41,884 nt of DNA from Chloroflexi bacterium UBA5189. GTDB taxonomy: Bacteria; Chloroflexota; Limnocylindria; Limnocylindrales; CSP1-4. The DNA lies in the NCBI GenBank assembly GCA_002413045.1, contig DHWF01000024.1:1-41884 (forward strand). Reading direction: 5' to 3'. Shown one piece after another: positions 6,757 through 15,094 of the stretch. Positions within the stretch are counted from its first letter, which is position 1. Each line of letters begins with the position of its first letter. Made by a program: the position numbers and the translations under genes. The notes under the pieces were generated by a model. It had not been told where the DNA came from and did no database searches. It saw only the letters and a list, made by a program, of their open reading frames with translations.

Positions 6757-8964
6757 GTGCAACGGCCGACGGGAATCCGCAGCGATCCACGACCCCGCCG
6801 GGACGTGAGCAGCGGCCGTGGCGTGAGCGATCGCGGCTTCCGCGCCGACATCCAGGGACTGCGGGCGGTCGCCGTCCTCCTGGTCCTCACCTACCACCTG
6901 TGGCCGACCACGGTGACCGGCGGCTACGTCGGCGTGGACGTGTTCTTCGTGATCTCGGGCTTCCTGATCACGGCCCACCTGCTCCAGCATCCGCCGAGGC
7001 GCGGCCGAGACCTGCTCGAGTTCTGGGGCCGCCGCATCCGGCGGCTCCTGCCGGCCGCGTTCGTGGTGCTGGCAGTGACCGCGATTGCCAGCCGCCTCGT
7101 GGCGCCGGACACGCAGTGGGCTTCGATCGCGACCCAGACGATCGCGTCAGCGTTCTACGTCCAGAACTGGGTTCTCGCCGTGAACTCGGTCGACTACCTC
7201 GCGGCCGCCGAGGCCCCGACGCCGGTCCAGCACTACTGGTCGCTGTCGGTCGAGGAGCAGTTCTACGTCGTCTGGCCGATTCTCATCCTCGCCCTGTTCT
7301 GGTTCGCCGGCCGGGCGCGAATCTGGCCGCTGGGGGTCACCCGGGTCGCGATGCTGGCCGTCATCGCCGGCTCGCTGTACGTCTCGATCACGGCGACCGC
7401 CGCGGACCCCGCCAACGCGTACTTCATCACCCCGACCCGCGTGTGGGAGCTGGCGGCGGGCGGCCTCGTCGCGACGCTGCCATCACTTGGCGCGTGGCGC
7501 ATCCCCGATCGCGTGATCGACGTCGCGGCGTGGATCGGGCTGGCGATGTTGCTCGTCGCCGGCGCCGTGATCTCCGCCGACACCCCGTTCCCGGGCTACG
7601 CCGCGATCCTTCCGGTCGCTGGGACGGCGCTCGTCATCTTCGCCGCCGCGACCGGCACGTGGTCCCCCACCCGGTTCCTGCGCCTGCGCCCGATCCAGCA
7701 TCTCGGCGACACGTCGTACTCGATCTACCTGTGGCACTGGCCGCTCATCGCGCTGTGGCCGTATGCCTTCGGGCCGATCACCCCCGTCGGTTCGGCGGTG
7801 ATCATCGTGGTCACGATCGGGCTCGCCTCGATCACGAAGGTGTACGTGGAAGATCGATTCCGGTTCATGCCGTCGCTCCAGCCGCTGTGGCCCACGTTCC
7901 GGTTCGCGGTCGTCGGAATGCTCGTGCTGGCCATCGCCGGCAGCGCCCAGCTGCTCGACTCGCAGCTCCGGCTCAACGCCGCGCTCGCGAGCGTCGAAAA
8001 CGGGACGGACCTGCCGGACACGCTCGATCCGGGCTCGACCGACGACCTGTCGACGGCTGCGCCCGGGTCACCTGGCGCGTCGGGCCAACCATCCTCGGGG
8101 GCGACGTCGGGGATCACGTCGTGCATCGGCGCCGCGGCGATCATCCGCGGCTTCGATGCGTGTCCACAGAACCCGGCCGCGAAGATGATCCCCGCGCCCG
8201 TCGCCGCGAGCGCGGACAAGTCCGACGCCTACCGCGACAACTGCTGGAACTACGCCCCGTTCGCGGGGCGCAAGACGTGCACCTACGGAAGCGGCCCGAT
8301 CAAGGTCGCCCTGGTCGGCAACTCGCACGCCGGCCAGTGGCTGCCGGCGCTCGAGGTCCTCGCCAAGCGGCATGGCTGGACCATCACGACCTACCTCGCA
8401 TCGCAATGCAACGTCACCGACGCGGCGCTGGAGTTCTACTCGACCGCCAAGTCGAGCGGGTGCACCACGTACGGCGCGTGGGTCGTGTCGCAGGTGAAGG
8501 GCAAGGCGTTCAACCTGGTGTTCTGGTCGGAGCGGCAGTCGGTGACCACCCAGGGGGATTCCTGGTCGGCGACCGAAGCGGCGGCCGAGGCGGGCTACAC
8601 CACGCTCCTGCAGGCCCTCAGCAAGGCGGGCACGAACGTCCTCGTGGTCCAGGACACGCCGTTCCCGAACTCGTCGATCCCAGATTGCCTGGCGATCCAC
8701 ACGTCGAACGAGACCGCCTGCGACGGCACCCCATCGAGCTGGGCCTGGATGAACCCGCTGTACGACACCGCCATGCGCCTCGCGCTCCCGGGGATCTCGA
8801 CGATGGAGAGCCACCACTACCTGTGCACGACTACCGTGTGCCCGGCGGTCATCGGCACCGTGGTGGCGTATTTCGACGGTTCGCACATGACCGCGACGTA
8901 CGCGCGAACGCTCGCGCCGTTCGTCGACGCACCGATCGCGGCCGCGCTGCAGCTCGGGCGTTAG
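6757..8964 (+). CDS. Acyltransferase-3 / SGNH-hydrolase membrane protein (OafA-like)
   Basis: A 735 aa fusion that transfers acyl (usually O-acetyl) groups to surface polysaccharide. The N-terminal half is an acyltransferase-3 domain with about ten membrane helices; family motifs include DIQGLRAVAVLLV, GGYVGVDVFFVISGFLI, the R-rich RRIRRLLPA, SLSVEEQFYVVWP and LGDTSYSIYLWHWPL. A Ser/Pro/Gly-rich linker leads to an SGNH-type domain with nucleophile block VALVGNSHAGQW (Asn where GDSH is usual) and C-terminal DGSHMTATYA with the catalytic Asp/His. The start is uncertain: GTG 6757, 6805 or 6823. The stop codon is shared base-for-base with the convergent pirin gene (4-nt overlap at 8961-8964). The target glycan cannot be deduced. 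Confidence 0.92.
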   Translation: MQRPTGIRSDPRPRRDVSSGRGVSDRGFRADIQGLRAVAVLLVLTYHLWPTTVTGGYVGVDVFFVISGFLITAHLLQHPPRRGRDLLEFWGRRIRRLLPAAFVVLAVTAIASRLVAPDTQWASIATQTIASAFYVQNWVLAVNSVDYLAAAEAPTPVQHYWSLSVEEQFYVVWPILILALFWFAGRARIWPLGVTRVAMLAVIAGSLYVSITATAADPANAYFITPTRVWELAAGGLVATLPSLGAWRIPDRVIDVAAWIGLAMLLVAGAVISADTPFPGYAAILPVAGTALVIFAAATGTWSPTRFLRLRPIQHLGDTSYSIYLWHWPLIALWPYAFGPITPVGSAVIIVVTIGLASITKVYVEDRFRFMPSLQPLWPTFRFAVVGMLVLAIAGSAQLLDSQLRLNAALASVENGTDLPDTLDPGSTDDLSTAAPGSPGASGQPSSGATSGITSCIGAAAIIRGFDACPQNPAAKMIPAPVAASADKSDAYRDNCWNYAPFAGRKTCTYGSGPIKVALVGNSHAGQWLPALEVLAKRHGWTITTYLASQCNVTDAALEFYSTAKSSGCTTYGAWVVSQVKGKAFNLVFWSERQSVTTQGDSWSATEAAAEAGYTTLLQALSKAGTNVLVVQDTPFPNSSIPDCLAIHTSNETACDGTPSSWAWMNPLYDTAMRLALPGISTMESHHYLCTTTVCPAVIGTVVAYFDGSHMTATYARTLAPFVDAPIAAALQLGR

Positions 8965-10019
8965 GCCTCCTGGATCGAGGTGGGGGCGCCGTGGACGGCC
9001 GGGATCGAGCCGAGGCGGCCCGCCTGGTAATCGCGAACGGCCTGGATCACCTCGTCGCGCGTGTTCATAACGAAGGGACCCATCCAGGCGACCGGCTCCC
9101 GGATCGGACGGCCGCCGAGGATGAGCACATCGAGGCTCGGGCTGCGCGATTCCTGGCGGCGCGCGTCGAGCGCGGAGATGGTGATCGCATCGCCCGGCCC
9201 GAACACCGCCAGCTGGCCCGTCCGGATCGGCTGCGGCTCGCTGCCCGCCGCTGACCCGCCCGCGAGCGAGCCGCCGGCGCGGAACGAGGGCGCCGCCCCG
9301 ACCGTCCCGACGCCGTTCATCACGTAGACGAGCGCGTTGTAGTCCGCGCGCCACGGGAGCGAGAGGCGGGCACCGGGGCTGAGCGTCGCATGGACGAGGG
9401 TCATCGGTGTGTAGGTCGAGCCCGGACCCGCGAGCGTTGCGCCATCGGGCCCGGCGATCTCCCCGGCGATGACGCGAACGAGGGCGCCGCCATCGGGCGA
9501 CGTCGCGAGCGCGACCTGGTTCGCGCGGATGTCCTGGTACCGAGGCGCCGACCACTTCTGCGCGGCGGGCAGGTTCACCCACAGCTGGAAGCCGTGGAAC
9601 AGCCCGCCGCTCGCGACCAGCCAGGCCGGTGGCTTCTCGATGTGCAGGATCCCGGCGCCTGCCGTCATCCACTGCGTGTCGCCATTCGTGATCGTGCCGC
9701 CGCCGCCGTTGGAGTCCTGGTGCTCGAAGACGCCGTCGATCATGTAGGTGACGGTCTCGAACCCGCGGTGCGGATGCCACGGCGTCCCCTTGGGCTCGCC
9801 GGGGGCGTACTCGACCTCGCCCATCTGGTCGAGATGAACGAACGGGTCCAGGTCGGCCAGGTCGACGCCGTGGAACGCGCGCCTGACGGGAAAGCCCTCG
9901 CCCTCGAAGCCGGATGGCGCGTTCGTGATCGAGACGACGGGCCGCTGCCTGGCGCCGGCCGGGTCGGACTCGGGGATGCGCGGCAGGACGGTGATGTCGG
10001 GAACGGTGATTGCAGGCAT
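8961..10019 (-). CDS. Pirin family cupin protein
   Basis: A 352 aa bicupin of the pirin family. The N-terminal cupin has the family sequence HPHRGFETVTYMIDG, with metal-binding His residues and the following FEHQDSNG...GDTQWMTAGAGILHIE. The C-terminal cupin is present but interrupted by a Gly/Ala/Ser-rich insertion (about residues 245-265). Pirins are metal-binding proteins, some with quercetin 2,3-dioxygenase activity, whose physiological role is often unclear. ATG 10019 is chosen over the upstream TTG at 10025 because AATCAT at 10026-10031 on this strand acts as a plausible -10, 6 nt from that ATG. It is convergent with the acyltransferase gene. Confidence 0.93.
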   Translation of the reverse strand: MPAITVPDITVLPRIPESDPAGARQRPVVSITNAPSGFEGEGFPVRRAFHGVDLADLDPFVHLDQMGEVEYAPGEPKGTPWHPHRGFETVTYMIDGVFEHQDSNGGGGTITNGDTQWMTAGAGILHIEKPPAWLVASGGLFHGFQLWVNLPAAQKWSAPRYQDIRANQVALATSPDGGALVRVIAGEIAGPDGATLAGPGSTYTPMTLVHATLSPGARLSLPWRADYNALVYVMNGVGTVGAAPSFRAGGSLAGGSAAGSEPQPIRTGQLAVFGPGDAITISALDARRQESRSPSLDVLILGGRPIREPVAWMGPFVMNTRDEVIQAVRDYQAGRLGSIPAVHGAPTSIQEA

Positions 10020-10025
10020 GCGCAA

Positions 10026-10031
10026 ATGATT
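10026..10031 (-). promoter_or_regulatory. -10 box (AATCAT) for pirin gene
   Basis: On the minus strand AATCAT lies 6 nt before ATG 10019, with TTGACG 18 bp further upstream as a fair -35. Together they predict a leaderless transcript. Confidence 0.45.
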
Positions 10032-10071
10032 GCGCAGTCAACGACTTTCCGTCAACCAACCCACGGCCAGG

Positions 10072-10518
10072 TCAGCCGATGTGGATGTTCACGTTGATCC
10101 CGAGAACGAAGACCAGGACGATCCACGTTCCGATCGAGGCAATCAGGAGCACGATCCGGGCGATCGTCCGGTCGGTTGGGGTCGTGTTGGCGGCGACCCG
10201 CTCGGAGAACGCCGCGAGCGCCACGATCAGGAACGAGAACAGGCCGCCGATGATGGCGCCGAAGAACAGCATCGCGAGCACGCCCCCAGTGACCGCGAGG
10301 ACCCGAACGACCCTGCCGCGCGGAGGACGGCCCTGGATGCGATCGACGTCGGCGCTCCCGATCACCATCCCCGTCAGGATCGCGAACGGCCATGCGAACA
10401 CGGTGATCAGGGAGACGAGTCCGATCGCCACGCCGATGATCCCGTGGTAGGCCAACCTGAGGCGTTGTGCAGCTGGCGCAGGCATCGGGGCGGGGACGGT
10501 CGATTGGGTGTCGGCCAC
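10072..10518 (-). CDS. Small multi-pass membrane protein, unknown function
   Basis: A 148 aa hydrophobic protein I do not recognise. A Pro/Ala-rich N-terminus (1-22) is followed by hydrophobic stretches at about 25-55 (long enough for two helices), 70-105 and 118-142, so about four membrane spans. A short basic loop (DRIQGRPPRGR) separates the first and second groups. The start is GTG 10518, preceded by a GAGAGGAG Shine-Dalgarno 6 nt away. A longer frame upstream has no supporting ribosome site. It is divergent from the GlsB-type gene at 10629; both small membrane proteins could be envelope-stress proteins, but that is only context. Confidence 0.75.
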   Translation of the reverse strand: MADTQSTVPAPMPAPAAQRLRLAYHGIIGVAIGLVSLITVFAWPFAILTGMVIGSADVDRIQGRPPRGRVVRVLAVTGGVLAMLFFGAIIGGLFSFLIVALAAFSERVAANTTPTDRTIARIVLLIASIGTWIVLVFVLGINVNIHIG

Positions 10519-10615
10519 GGCGTTCTCCTCTCGATCCGAAGCGACGCCAGCGTACTGCGGCGCGCCCGTCGCGACGCCGACGCAACACGACACGCACGCA
10601 GGGAGGCTTCTGGTC

Positions 10616-10621
10616 CACAAT
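10616..10621 (+). promoter_or_regulatory. -10 box (CACAAT) for GlsB-like gene
   Basis: CACAAT lies 7 nt before the ATG at 10629 with no Shine-Dalgarno between, which suggests a leaderless transcript. Confidence 0.4.
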
Positions 10622-10628
10622 CTGGGCC

Positions 10629-10895
10629 ATGCAGGGTCTGGATCTCCTGGGTTGGATCATCATCGGGCTGCTCGCCGGCTCGATTTCGGGCTGGTTCGTC
10701 GGGACGCGCAGCGTCCAGGGCTGCCTGCCCACGATTGTCGTCGGCATCCTCGGCGGCGTGGTCGGCGGCTGGCTCGCCCGCCAGATCAACGATCAGCCAG
10801 TGTCGGGCTTCATCGGGGCGCTCGTGTTCGCGATCATCGGCTCGATCGTGATCCGCCTGATCCTCCGCGCGATCGAGGGCAGTGGCCGCCGCTAG
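10629..10895 (+). CDS. GlsB/YeaQ/YmgE family stress-response membrane protein
   Basis: An 88 aa membrane protein of the transglycosylase-associated (GlsB/YeaQ) family. Three Gly-rich hydrophobic segments are visible: GWIIIGLLAGSISGWFVG, TIVVGILGGVVGGWLA and GFIGALVFAIIGSIVIRLIL. The length is typical of the family. Members are induced by acid, osmotic or general stress in several bacteria, but the molecular activity is not known. The next 311 nt hold no gene and contain a family I inverted-repeat element. Confidence 0.9.
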   Translation: MQGLDLLGWIIIGLLAGSISGWFVGTRSVQGCLPTIVVGILGGVVGGWLARQINDQPVSGFIGALVFAIIGSIVIRLILRAIEGSGRR

Positions 10896-10930
10896 CTGCG
10901 CTGGGCCCATGGCGCGGGCCACCATCCGCA

Positions 10931-11118
10931 AGATGTTCCACTGGGCTACGAACGCGACGAGGTTCTGGCCCGAACCCCCCGAATTCGACCCGAATCGCCC
11001 GTTGCCGACAGATTCACGTCGAAGTTGGCACGCCACGGAAACAAGAACGACGAGGTTCAGGGTCAGCGGGCGTCGCGGAGGTGCAACGTCGTCGAGTTCG
11101 TATCCCACGGGAACATTC
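10931..11118 (+). repeat. Nested inverted-repeat element, family I, copy a
   Basis: This fills most of the 10896-11206 gap. Outer arms: ATGTTCC with CTACGAACGCGACGA (10933-10961) and the inverted GTCGTCGAGTTCGTA...GGAACAT (11088-11116). Inner arms: TTCGACCCGAATC (10984-10996) pairs with GATTCACGTCGAA (11011-11023). The same outer arms occur at 23916-24092. Similarity continues about 40 bp past the right arm (GTGGCC-CGG). There is no coding capacity. It ends about 75 bp before the desaturase promoter. Confidence 0.8.
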
Positions 11119-11194
11119 CCGCCATCGAGTGGCCCGGCGGGGCGGTCGGTGCAGGTCTGCAGGGAGTCGGAGCGCGGGTACCGGCGATCGCGCC

Positions 11195-11200
11195 TAGGCT
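11195..11200 (+). promoter_or_regulatory. -10 box (TAGGCT) for desaturase gene
   Basis: TAGGCT is 6 nt before ATG 11207, and no Shine-Dalgarno is present. This is consistent with leaderless transcription. Confidence 0.5.
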
Positions 11201-11206
11201 CGCCGA

Positions 11207-12202
11207 ATGACCGACCTTCTGGATGCCCCTATCGTCGCTGCGCCGCCCGTCGTGGAGCCTGCGCGCATCGACGCGTCGGCGAAGATCGACGAAGCCGCGC
11301 TGCTCCTTGAGCTCGAGCCGGAGGTCGGCCGGCTGTACGACCGGCACGCCAGCATCGCCCAGGAGTGGTTCCCCCACGACTTCATCCCGTACCGGCTCGG
11401 GCGGGACTTCGACAGGGAGCCGTGGACCCCGGATCAGCCGCGGCTGACGGGTGTCGCGCAGACCAGCTTCGAGATCGGCCTCCTCACCGAGGACAACCTG
11501 CCGAGCTACCACCGGCTGATCCACGGCATGTTCGGGCGTGGCGATGGAGCCTGGCTGAACTGGGTTGGGCGGTGGACCGCGGAGGAGGGCCGCCATGCGA
11601 TCGTGCTGCGCGACTACCTCACGGTCACCCGCAACATCGACCCGATCGCGCTCGAGCGGGGCCGGATGACGCAGCTCCAGAACGGCTACGAGATGCACTC
11701 CACGGACACGCTCCACGGCCTCGCCTACGTGACCTTCCAGGAGCTGGCCACGCGGATCGCGCACCGGAACACCGGCCGCTACTCGGATGACCCGGTGGCG
11801 GACAGGATCATGGTCCGCATCGCGACCGACGAGAACCTGCACATGGTGTTCTACCGCGACGTCCTGTCGGCGGCCCTCAAGCTCGAGCCGAGCGCGGCTG
11901 TTCGCGCCATCGTCGACGAGGTCCTCGCCTTCAAGATGCCGGGCGCCGGCATCCCGGGCTTCCTACGCAAGGCCGCCCAGATCGCGAAGGCGGGCATCTA
12001 CGACCTCAAGGTTCACCGCGACGAGGTCCTCATGCCGATCCTCCGGCACTGGAAGATCTTCGAGCTGCCCGGCCTCGATGCCGCGGCCGAGGAGGCCCGA
12101 CATCGGCTCGAGGAGTACCTCGCGAAGCTCGACGAATCGATCGCCCGGTTCGAGGAGCGGCTCGCCCTCTCGTCGGTCCCGAGGATTGCCGCGCTGAAGT
12201 AG
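11207..12202 (+). CDS. Acyl-ACP desaturase (fatty acid desaturase type 2)
   Basis: A 331 aa soluble di-iron desaturase that introduces a double bond into acyl-ACP for unsaturated membrane lipids. The iron-ligand motifs are in order: the Glu of LLTEDNLPSYH, EEGRH (family EExRH), the Glu of FQELATRIAH, and DENLHM (family DExxH). The HDFIPY and WTPDQP segments are also typical. Length matches the family. It lies directly upstream of a cold-shock protein gene, and both fit adaptation of membrane and RNA to low temperature, although each has its own promoter. The start is the ATG at 11207 with a -10 box 6 nt away. Confidence 0.93.
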   Translation: MTDLLDAPIVAAPPVVEPARIDASAKIDEAALLLELEPEVGRLYDRHASIAQEWFPHDFIPYRLGRDFDREPWTPDQPRLTGVAQTSFEIGLLTEDNLPSYHRLIHGMFGRGDGAWLNWVGRWTAEEGRHAIVLRDYLTVTRNIDPIALERGRMTQLQNGYEMHSTDTLHGLAYVTFQELATRIAHRNTGRYSDDPVADRIMVRIATDENLHMVFYRDVLSAALKLEPSAAVRAIVDEVLAFKMPGAGIPGFLRKAAQIAKAGIYDLKVHRDEVLMPILRHWKIFELPGLDAAAEEARHRLEEYLAKLDESIARFEERLALSSVPRIAALK

Positions 12203-12228
12203 GGCTACCCTATTTCGAACAGGTGTGC

Positions 12229-12234
12229 TATGAT
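12229..12234 (+). promoter_or_regulatory. -10 box (TATGAT) of the cold-shock gene promoter
   Basis: TATGAT is a near-consensus -10 about 100 nt before the cold-shock start codon, giving a long leader as in other csp genes. No good -35 is seen. The sequence TCGAACAGG just upstream (12214-12222) is repeated within the leader at 12285-12293. Confidence 0.5.
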
Positions 12235-12280
12235 TAGGGCTCGCCGCCGCGATTCGTGACGACGTTCCGTGTGGTCCCTC

Positions 12281-12324
12281 CTTCTCGAACAGGCCGTGCG
12301 TTCTGTGTTCCCTTGTTCGGGAAG
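12281..12324 (+). promoter_or_regulatory. Leader hairpin before cold-shock gene
   Basis: CTTCTCGAACA (12281-12291) pairs with TGTTCGGGAAG (12314-12324), 10 of 11 positions plus a G-T, with a 22-nt loop. The 3' arm ends 2 nt before the GGAGG ribosome site (12327-12331), so folding could modulate initiation, as in temperature-responsive csp leaders. The structure is inferred from sequence only. Confidence 0.5.
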
Positions 12325-12336
12325 TTGGAGGTCCTC

Positions 12337-12540
12337 ATGACCACCGGAACCATCAAGAAGATCGTCGCCGACCGCGGCTTCGGCTTCATCGCTGCCGAGG
12401 ATGCGAAGGAATACTTCTTCCACCGCGGCGGGCTCGACTCCACCCTTGACTTCGATCGCCTCGTCGGCGGAGAGAAGGTCAAGTTCGAGATCGAGCAGAG
12501 CCCCAAGGGCCCGCGCGCAGCGCAGGTCTCTGCGGCCTAA
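12337..12540 (+). CDS. Cold-shock domain protein (CspA family)
   Basis: A 67 aa single cold-shock domain that binds single-stranded RNA/DNA and melts RNA structure. The RNP1-like motif RGFGFIA and RNP2-like EYFFHRGG are present, together with the starting TTGTIKKIVADRG and the closing EKVKFEIEQSPKGPRAAQV. The start at ATG 12337 is set by GGAGG 5 nt upstream; an in-frame ATG-less extension to 12256 would include the leader and is not credible. It is followed by a strong GC hairpin. Confidence 0.96.
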   Translation: MTTGTIKKIVADRGFGFIAAEDAKEYFFHRGGLDSTLDFDRLVGGEKVKFEIEQSPKGPRAAQVSAA

Positions 12541-12552
12541 AGGGTCTACACC

Positions 12553-12582
12553 AGCCGGCGCGCCCGCCAGGGCGCGCCGGCT
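12553..12582 (+). terminator. Strong GC hairpin after cold-shock gene
   Basis: AGCCGGCGCGCCC-GCCA-GGGCGCGCCGGCT forms a perfect 13-bp stem with a 4-nt loop. No T-tract follows, so it may terminate inefficiently or stabilise the 3' end. Confidence 0.7.
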
Positions 12583-12657
12583 ACACACGAGTCAGCCGGC
12601 GGCCGCTCCCCCGAGCCGGTCGCCGGCCTGTCTCACTCCACGCTCCGTGGGCGCAGC

Positions 12658-13911
12658 GTGCGTTCCTCCCTCGGGACGGCGCGCGGCGAACAGCCCGAGA
12701 GGAGCTACTCCATCGTTCGAACGGCCTTCGTTTCCACCTACCCGCCACGACGCTGCGGGATCGCGACCTTCACGCACGACCTTGCGGCAGCCACCGGCGG
12801 TGGCGAGATCGCGGTCCTGCACCCGCTCGAGCAGCCGCCCTTCTACCCGGTCGAGGTCGAGCACCGGATCCGGAAGGACCTCGCCTCTGATTACGTCCGC
12901 ACTGCCCGCTCGCTGAGCGATTGCGTCGACGTCGTCTCGATCCAGCACGAATACGGCATCTGGGGCGGCGAGGACGGCGAGCTCGTCATCGACTTCGCCC
13001 GGACCCTGCGCGTGCCCGCGGTCGCCACGCTCCACACCGTCCTCCGAGAGCCGTCGCCGCACCAGCGATCGGTCCTGAAGGACCTCGTCGACATCGCCGA
13101 GGCGACGGTCGTGATGTCGAGCGCTGCCGCCGACCTGCTCCACACCGCCTACGGCGTCCATCCAGACCGCGTCCACGTCATTCCGCACGGCGTTCCGAGC
13201 CTGCCGCTCGTCGAATCCGCGACGGTCAAGCCCGCGCTCGGCGTTGGCAATCGCGACGTGATCCTGAGCTTCGGACTCCTCGGGCCCGGCAAGGGCTGCG
13301 AGCTGGTGATCGACGCGCTCCCGGCCGTGGTCGAGGCCAACCGCGCCGCGCTCTACGTTATCGTCGGCGCCACCCACCCGAACCTGCTCCTCCACGAAGG
13401 CGAGGCCTATCGACGCTCGCTCGTGGATCGCATCCACGCCCTGGGCATGGAGGACCACGTCCAGTTCGTCGATCGGTTCGTCGGCAAGAACGAGCTCACC
13501 CAATGGCTGGCGGCGGCGGATGTCTTCGTCACGCCGTATCCGAACATGGCCCAGATCGTGTCCGGGACCCTGTCCTACGCGATCGGCGCCGGGCGCCCGG
13601 TCGTCTCGACGCCCTACGCCTACGCGAGCGAGCTGCTAGCTGACGGCCGGGGCGTCCTCGTGGAGGCGGGCTCCTCCGAGCGATTTGCTGCCGCGCTGAT
13701 CGAGCTCCTCGGCGACCCCGGTCTCCGGGCCGCGATCGGCCGTCGCGCGTATGCGCACAGCCGCCGGATGGTCTGGCCGGCTGTCGGCGCCATGTACCGC
13801 GACCTGTTCGCTTCCGTTGCGGCAGCCGCCCCCACGGCCAACGAGCCGTCGGCGATCCCCGTGATCAACGCTGCCGAGCGCGAGCTCGAGCCGGTGGCCG
13901 CCCGTGCTTGA
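12658..13911 (+). CDS. Glycosyltransferase family 4
   Basis: A GT-B fold glycosyltransferase of 417 aa counted from GTG 12658. Characteristic segments: FVSTYPPRRCGIATFTHDL at the N-terminus, SIQHEYGIWGG, LHTVL, VIPHGV, LSFGLLGPGKG, and the C-terminal donor-binding part GRPVVSTPYAYASELLADGRG. It probably makes a mannose- or glucose-containing glycoside from a nucleotide sugar. The homologous core begins around TAFVSTYPP. A strong GAGAGGAG ribosome site at 12697-12704 is 7 nt before ATC 12712, so the real start may be a rare ATC; GTG 12658 has no ribosome site. Its stop overlaps the next gene by 8 nt, first in a three-gene cassette with a GH130 phosphorylase. Confidence 0.88.
   Translation: MRSSLGTARGEQPERSYSIVRTAFVSTYPPRRCGIATFTHDLAAATGGGEIAVLHPLEQPPFYPVEVEHRIRKDLASDYVRTARSLSDCVDVVSIQHEYGIWGGEDGELVIDFARTLRVPAVATLHTVLREPSPHQRSVLKDLVDIAEATVVMSSAAADLLHTAYGVHPDRVHVIPHGVPSLPLVESATVKPALGVGNRDVILSFGLLGPGKGCELVIDALPAVVEANRAALYVIVGATHPNLLLHEGEAYRRSLVDRIHALGMEDHVQFVDRFVGKNELTQWLAAADVFVTPYPNMAQIVSGTLSYAIGAGRPVVSTPYAYASELLADGRGVLVEAGSSERFAAALIELLGDPGLRAAIGRRAYAHSRRMVWPAVGAMYRDLFASVAAAAPTANEPSAIPVINAAERELEPVAARA
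12697..12714 (+). promoter_or_regulatory. Ribosome site pointing to an ATC start for the GT4 gene
   Basis: GAGAGGAG (12697-12704), then 7 nt, then in-frame ATC. No ATG, GTG or TTG exists at this spacing, and conserved GT4 sequence begins 3-4 codons later. Confidence 0.4.
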
Positions 13912-15094
13912 GCTCGCCCCGCTGCACGCGATCAGCCGGTCCCACCTCGACGTCCTGAGCACCGACCTCGGGATCATGCAGCACGCGATCGGGTCAGTCC
14001 CTGATCCGAAGCACGGCTACTCCACCGACGACGTGGCTCGCGCGCTCCAGCTGGACCTCCTCCATCGCCGGACCCTCGGCTGGCCGGCGGTCGCGGCGAG
14101 CGCCTGGCGCAACCTGCGCTTCCTGGACGCGTCGTTCGACACGCGCATCGGCCGGTTCCGCAACTTCCGGACGATGAGCGGCCACTGGATCTACGCCGCG
14201 CCGTCAGAGGACACCCAGGGCCGGGCGATGCTCGCCCTCGGCGAGACGATCGCCGCGAACCCGGACCGGCCGATGGTCGCCGCAGACCGCTCGATCGCGA
14301 GCGCCGCCACGACGCTGTGGGAACGGGCGCTCGCTCGTGCCGGCACGGTCACGGCGCTGCGGGCCCAGGCCTCGCTGCTGCTCGGCTGCATCGCCCGGCT
14401 TGCTGCCGGCGCCGATGCCGAGACAACGGCCCTCCTCGACAGGCTCGCGGCCAACCTCCAGCGCGAGTTCGACGCCAACTCGACGTCCGACTGGCCGTGG
14501 CCGGAACCCATCCTGACCTATGAGAACGGGCTCCCCCCCCGCGCGCTGATCGCGGCGGGCCAGCACCTTGGTGACCGCGCGATGGTGGCCACCGGCCTCC
14601 ACGCGCTCGACTGGCTCATGAGCGTCCAGACGGCGACGGACGGCCACCTGTCGCCGATCGGCAACGAGTGGTGGCCGCGCGGCGGCGTCCGCTCCCGATA
14701 CGACCAACAGCCGATCGAGGCCACCGCCCTCCTCCTGGCCGCGGAGACCGCGCTCGCGGCCACCGCAGACCCGCGCTACCTGGCGGTGGTGGAGCTGGCC
14801 TATGCCTGGTTCCTCGGTGCGAACGATCGCGGCCTGTGGGTCGCCGATCCGGCACGCGGGTCGGGCTCCGATGGCCTGACGCCGGGCGGCCTCAATACCA
14901 ACGAAGGCGGCGAGTCGACCCTGATGTGGCTCATCGCCGCCGAGCACATCCGCGCGATGCGGCACGCAACGCTGGTCGCCGAGACCGCGGCCGCGGCGGT
15001 GCTGGCGGCTGCAACCGAGCTGACGAATGCTGCGCCGGCGGCCGCGCCCCCGAACGACGGCAACCCGTTGCCCGTCGCGACGGCCGTTCGTTGA
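13904..15094 (+). CDS. Unrecognised protein, probable (alpha/alpha)6 glycosidase-like fold, in GT4/GH130 cassette
   Basis: A 396 aa soluble protein with Trp/Ala/Leu-rich helical repeats of the kind seen in (alpha/alpha)6 toroids. Notable segments: STDDVARALQLDLLH, SEDTQGRAMLALG, DWPWPEPILTYENGLPPRALI, PIEATALLLAA, and NTNEGGESTLMWLIA near the C-terminus. The Glu/Asp in EDTQGR and NEGGEST could be catalytic, by analogy with glycosidases of this fold; this is inference. It starts at GTG 13904, overlapping the GT4 stop by 8 nt, and its stop overlaps the GH130 start. The coupling implies joint work on the same oligosaccharide or glycoside. Confidence 0.75.
   Translation: MLELAPLHAISRSHLDVLSTDLGIMQHAIGSVPDPKHGYSTDDVARALQLDLLHRRTLGWPAVAASAWRNLRFLDASFDTRIGRFRNFRTMSGHWIYAAPSEDTQGRAMLALGETIAANPDRPMVAADRSIASAATTLWERALARAGTVTALRAQASLLLGCIARLAAGADAETTALLDRLAANLQREFDANSTSDWPWPEPILTYENGLPPRALIAAGQHLGDRAMVATGLHALDWLMSVQTATDGHLSPIGNEWWPRGGVRSRYDQQPIEATALLLAAETALAATADPRYLAVVELAYAWFLGANDRGLWVADPARGSGSDGLTPGGLNTNEGGESTLMWLIAAEHIRAMRHATLVAETAAAAVLAAATELTNAAPAAAPPNDGNPLPVATAVR

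Noticed and set aside
6900..9254. Long plus-strand frame over the acyltransferase and pirin genes
   Set aside because: It is an out-of-frame shadow of the acyltransferase gene continuing antisense into pirin, without recognisable domains.
10896..10930. GGGCCC/GGGCC hairpin after the GlsB-like gene considered as a terminator
   Set aside because: The stem is about 5 bp and there is no T-tract.
10931..11118. Repeats considered as a CRISPR array
   Set aside because: Repeats are inverted, not direct with regular spacers, and there are no cas genes in the window.
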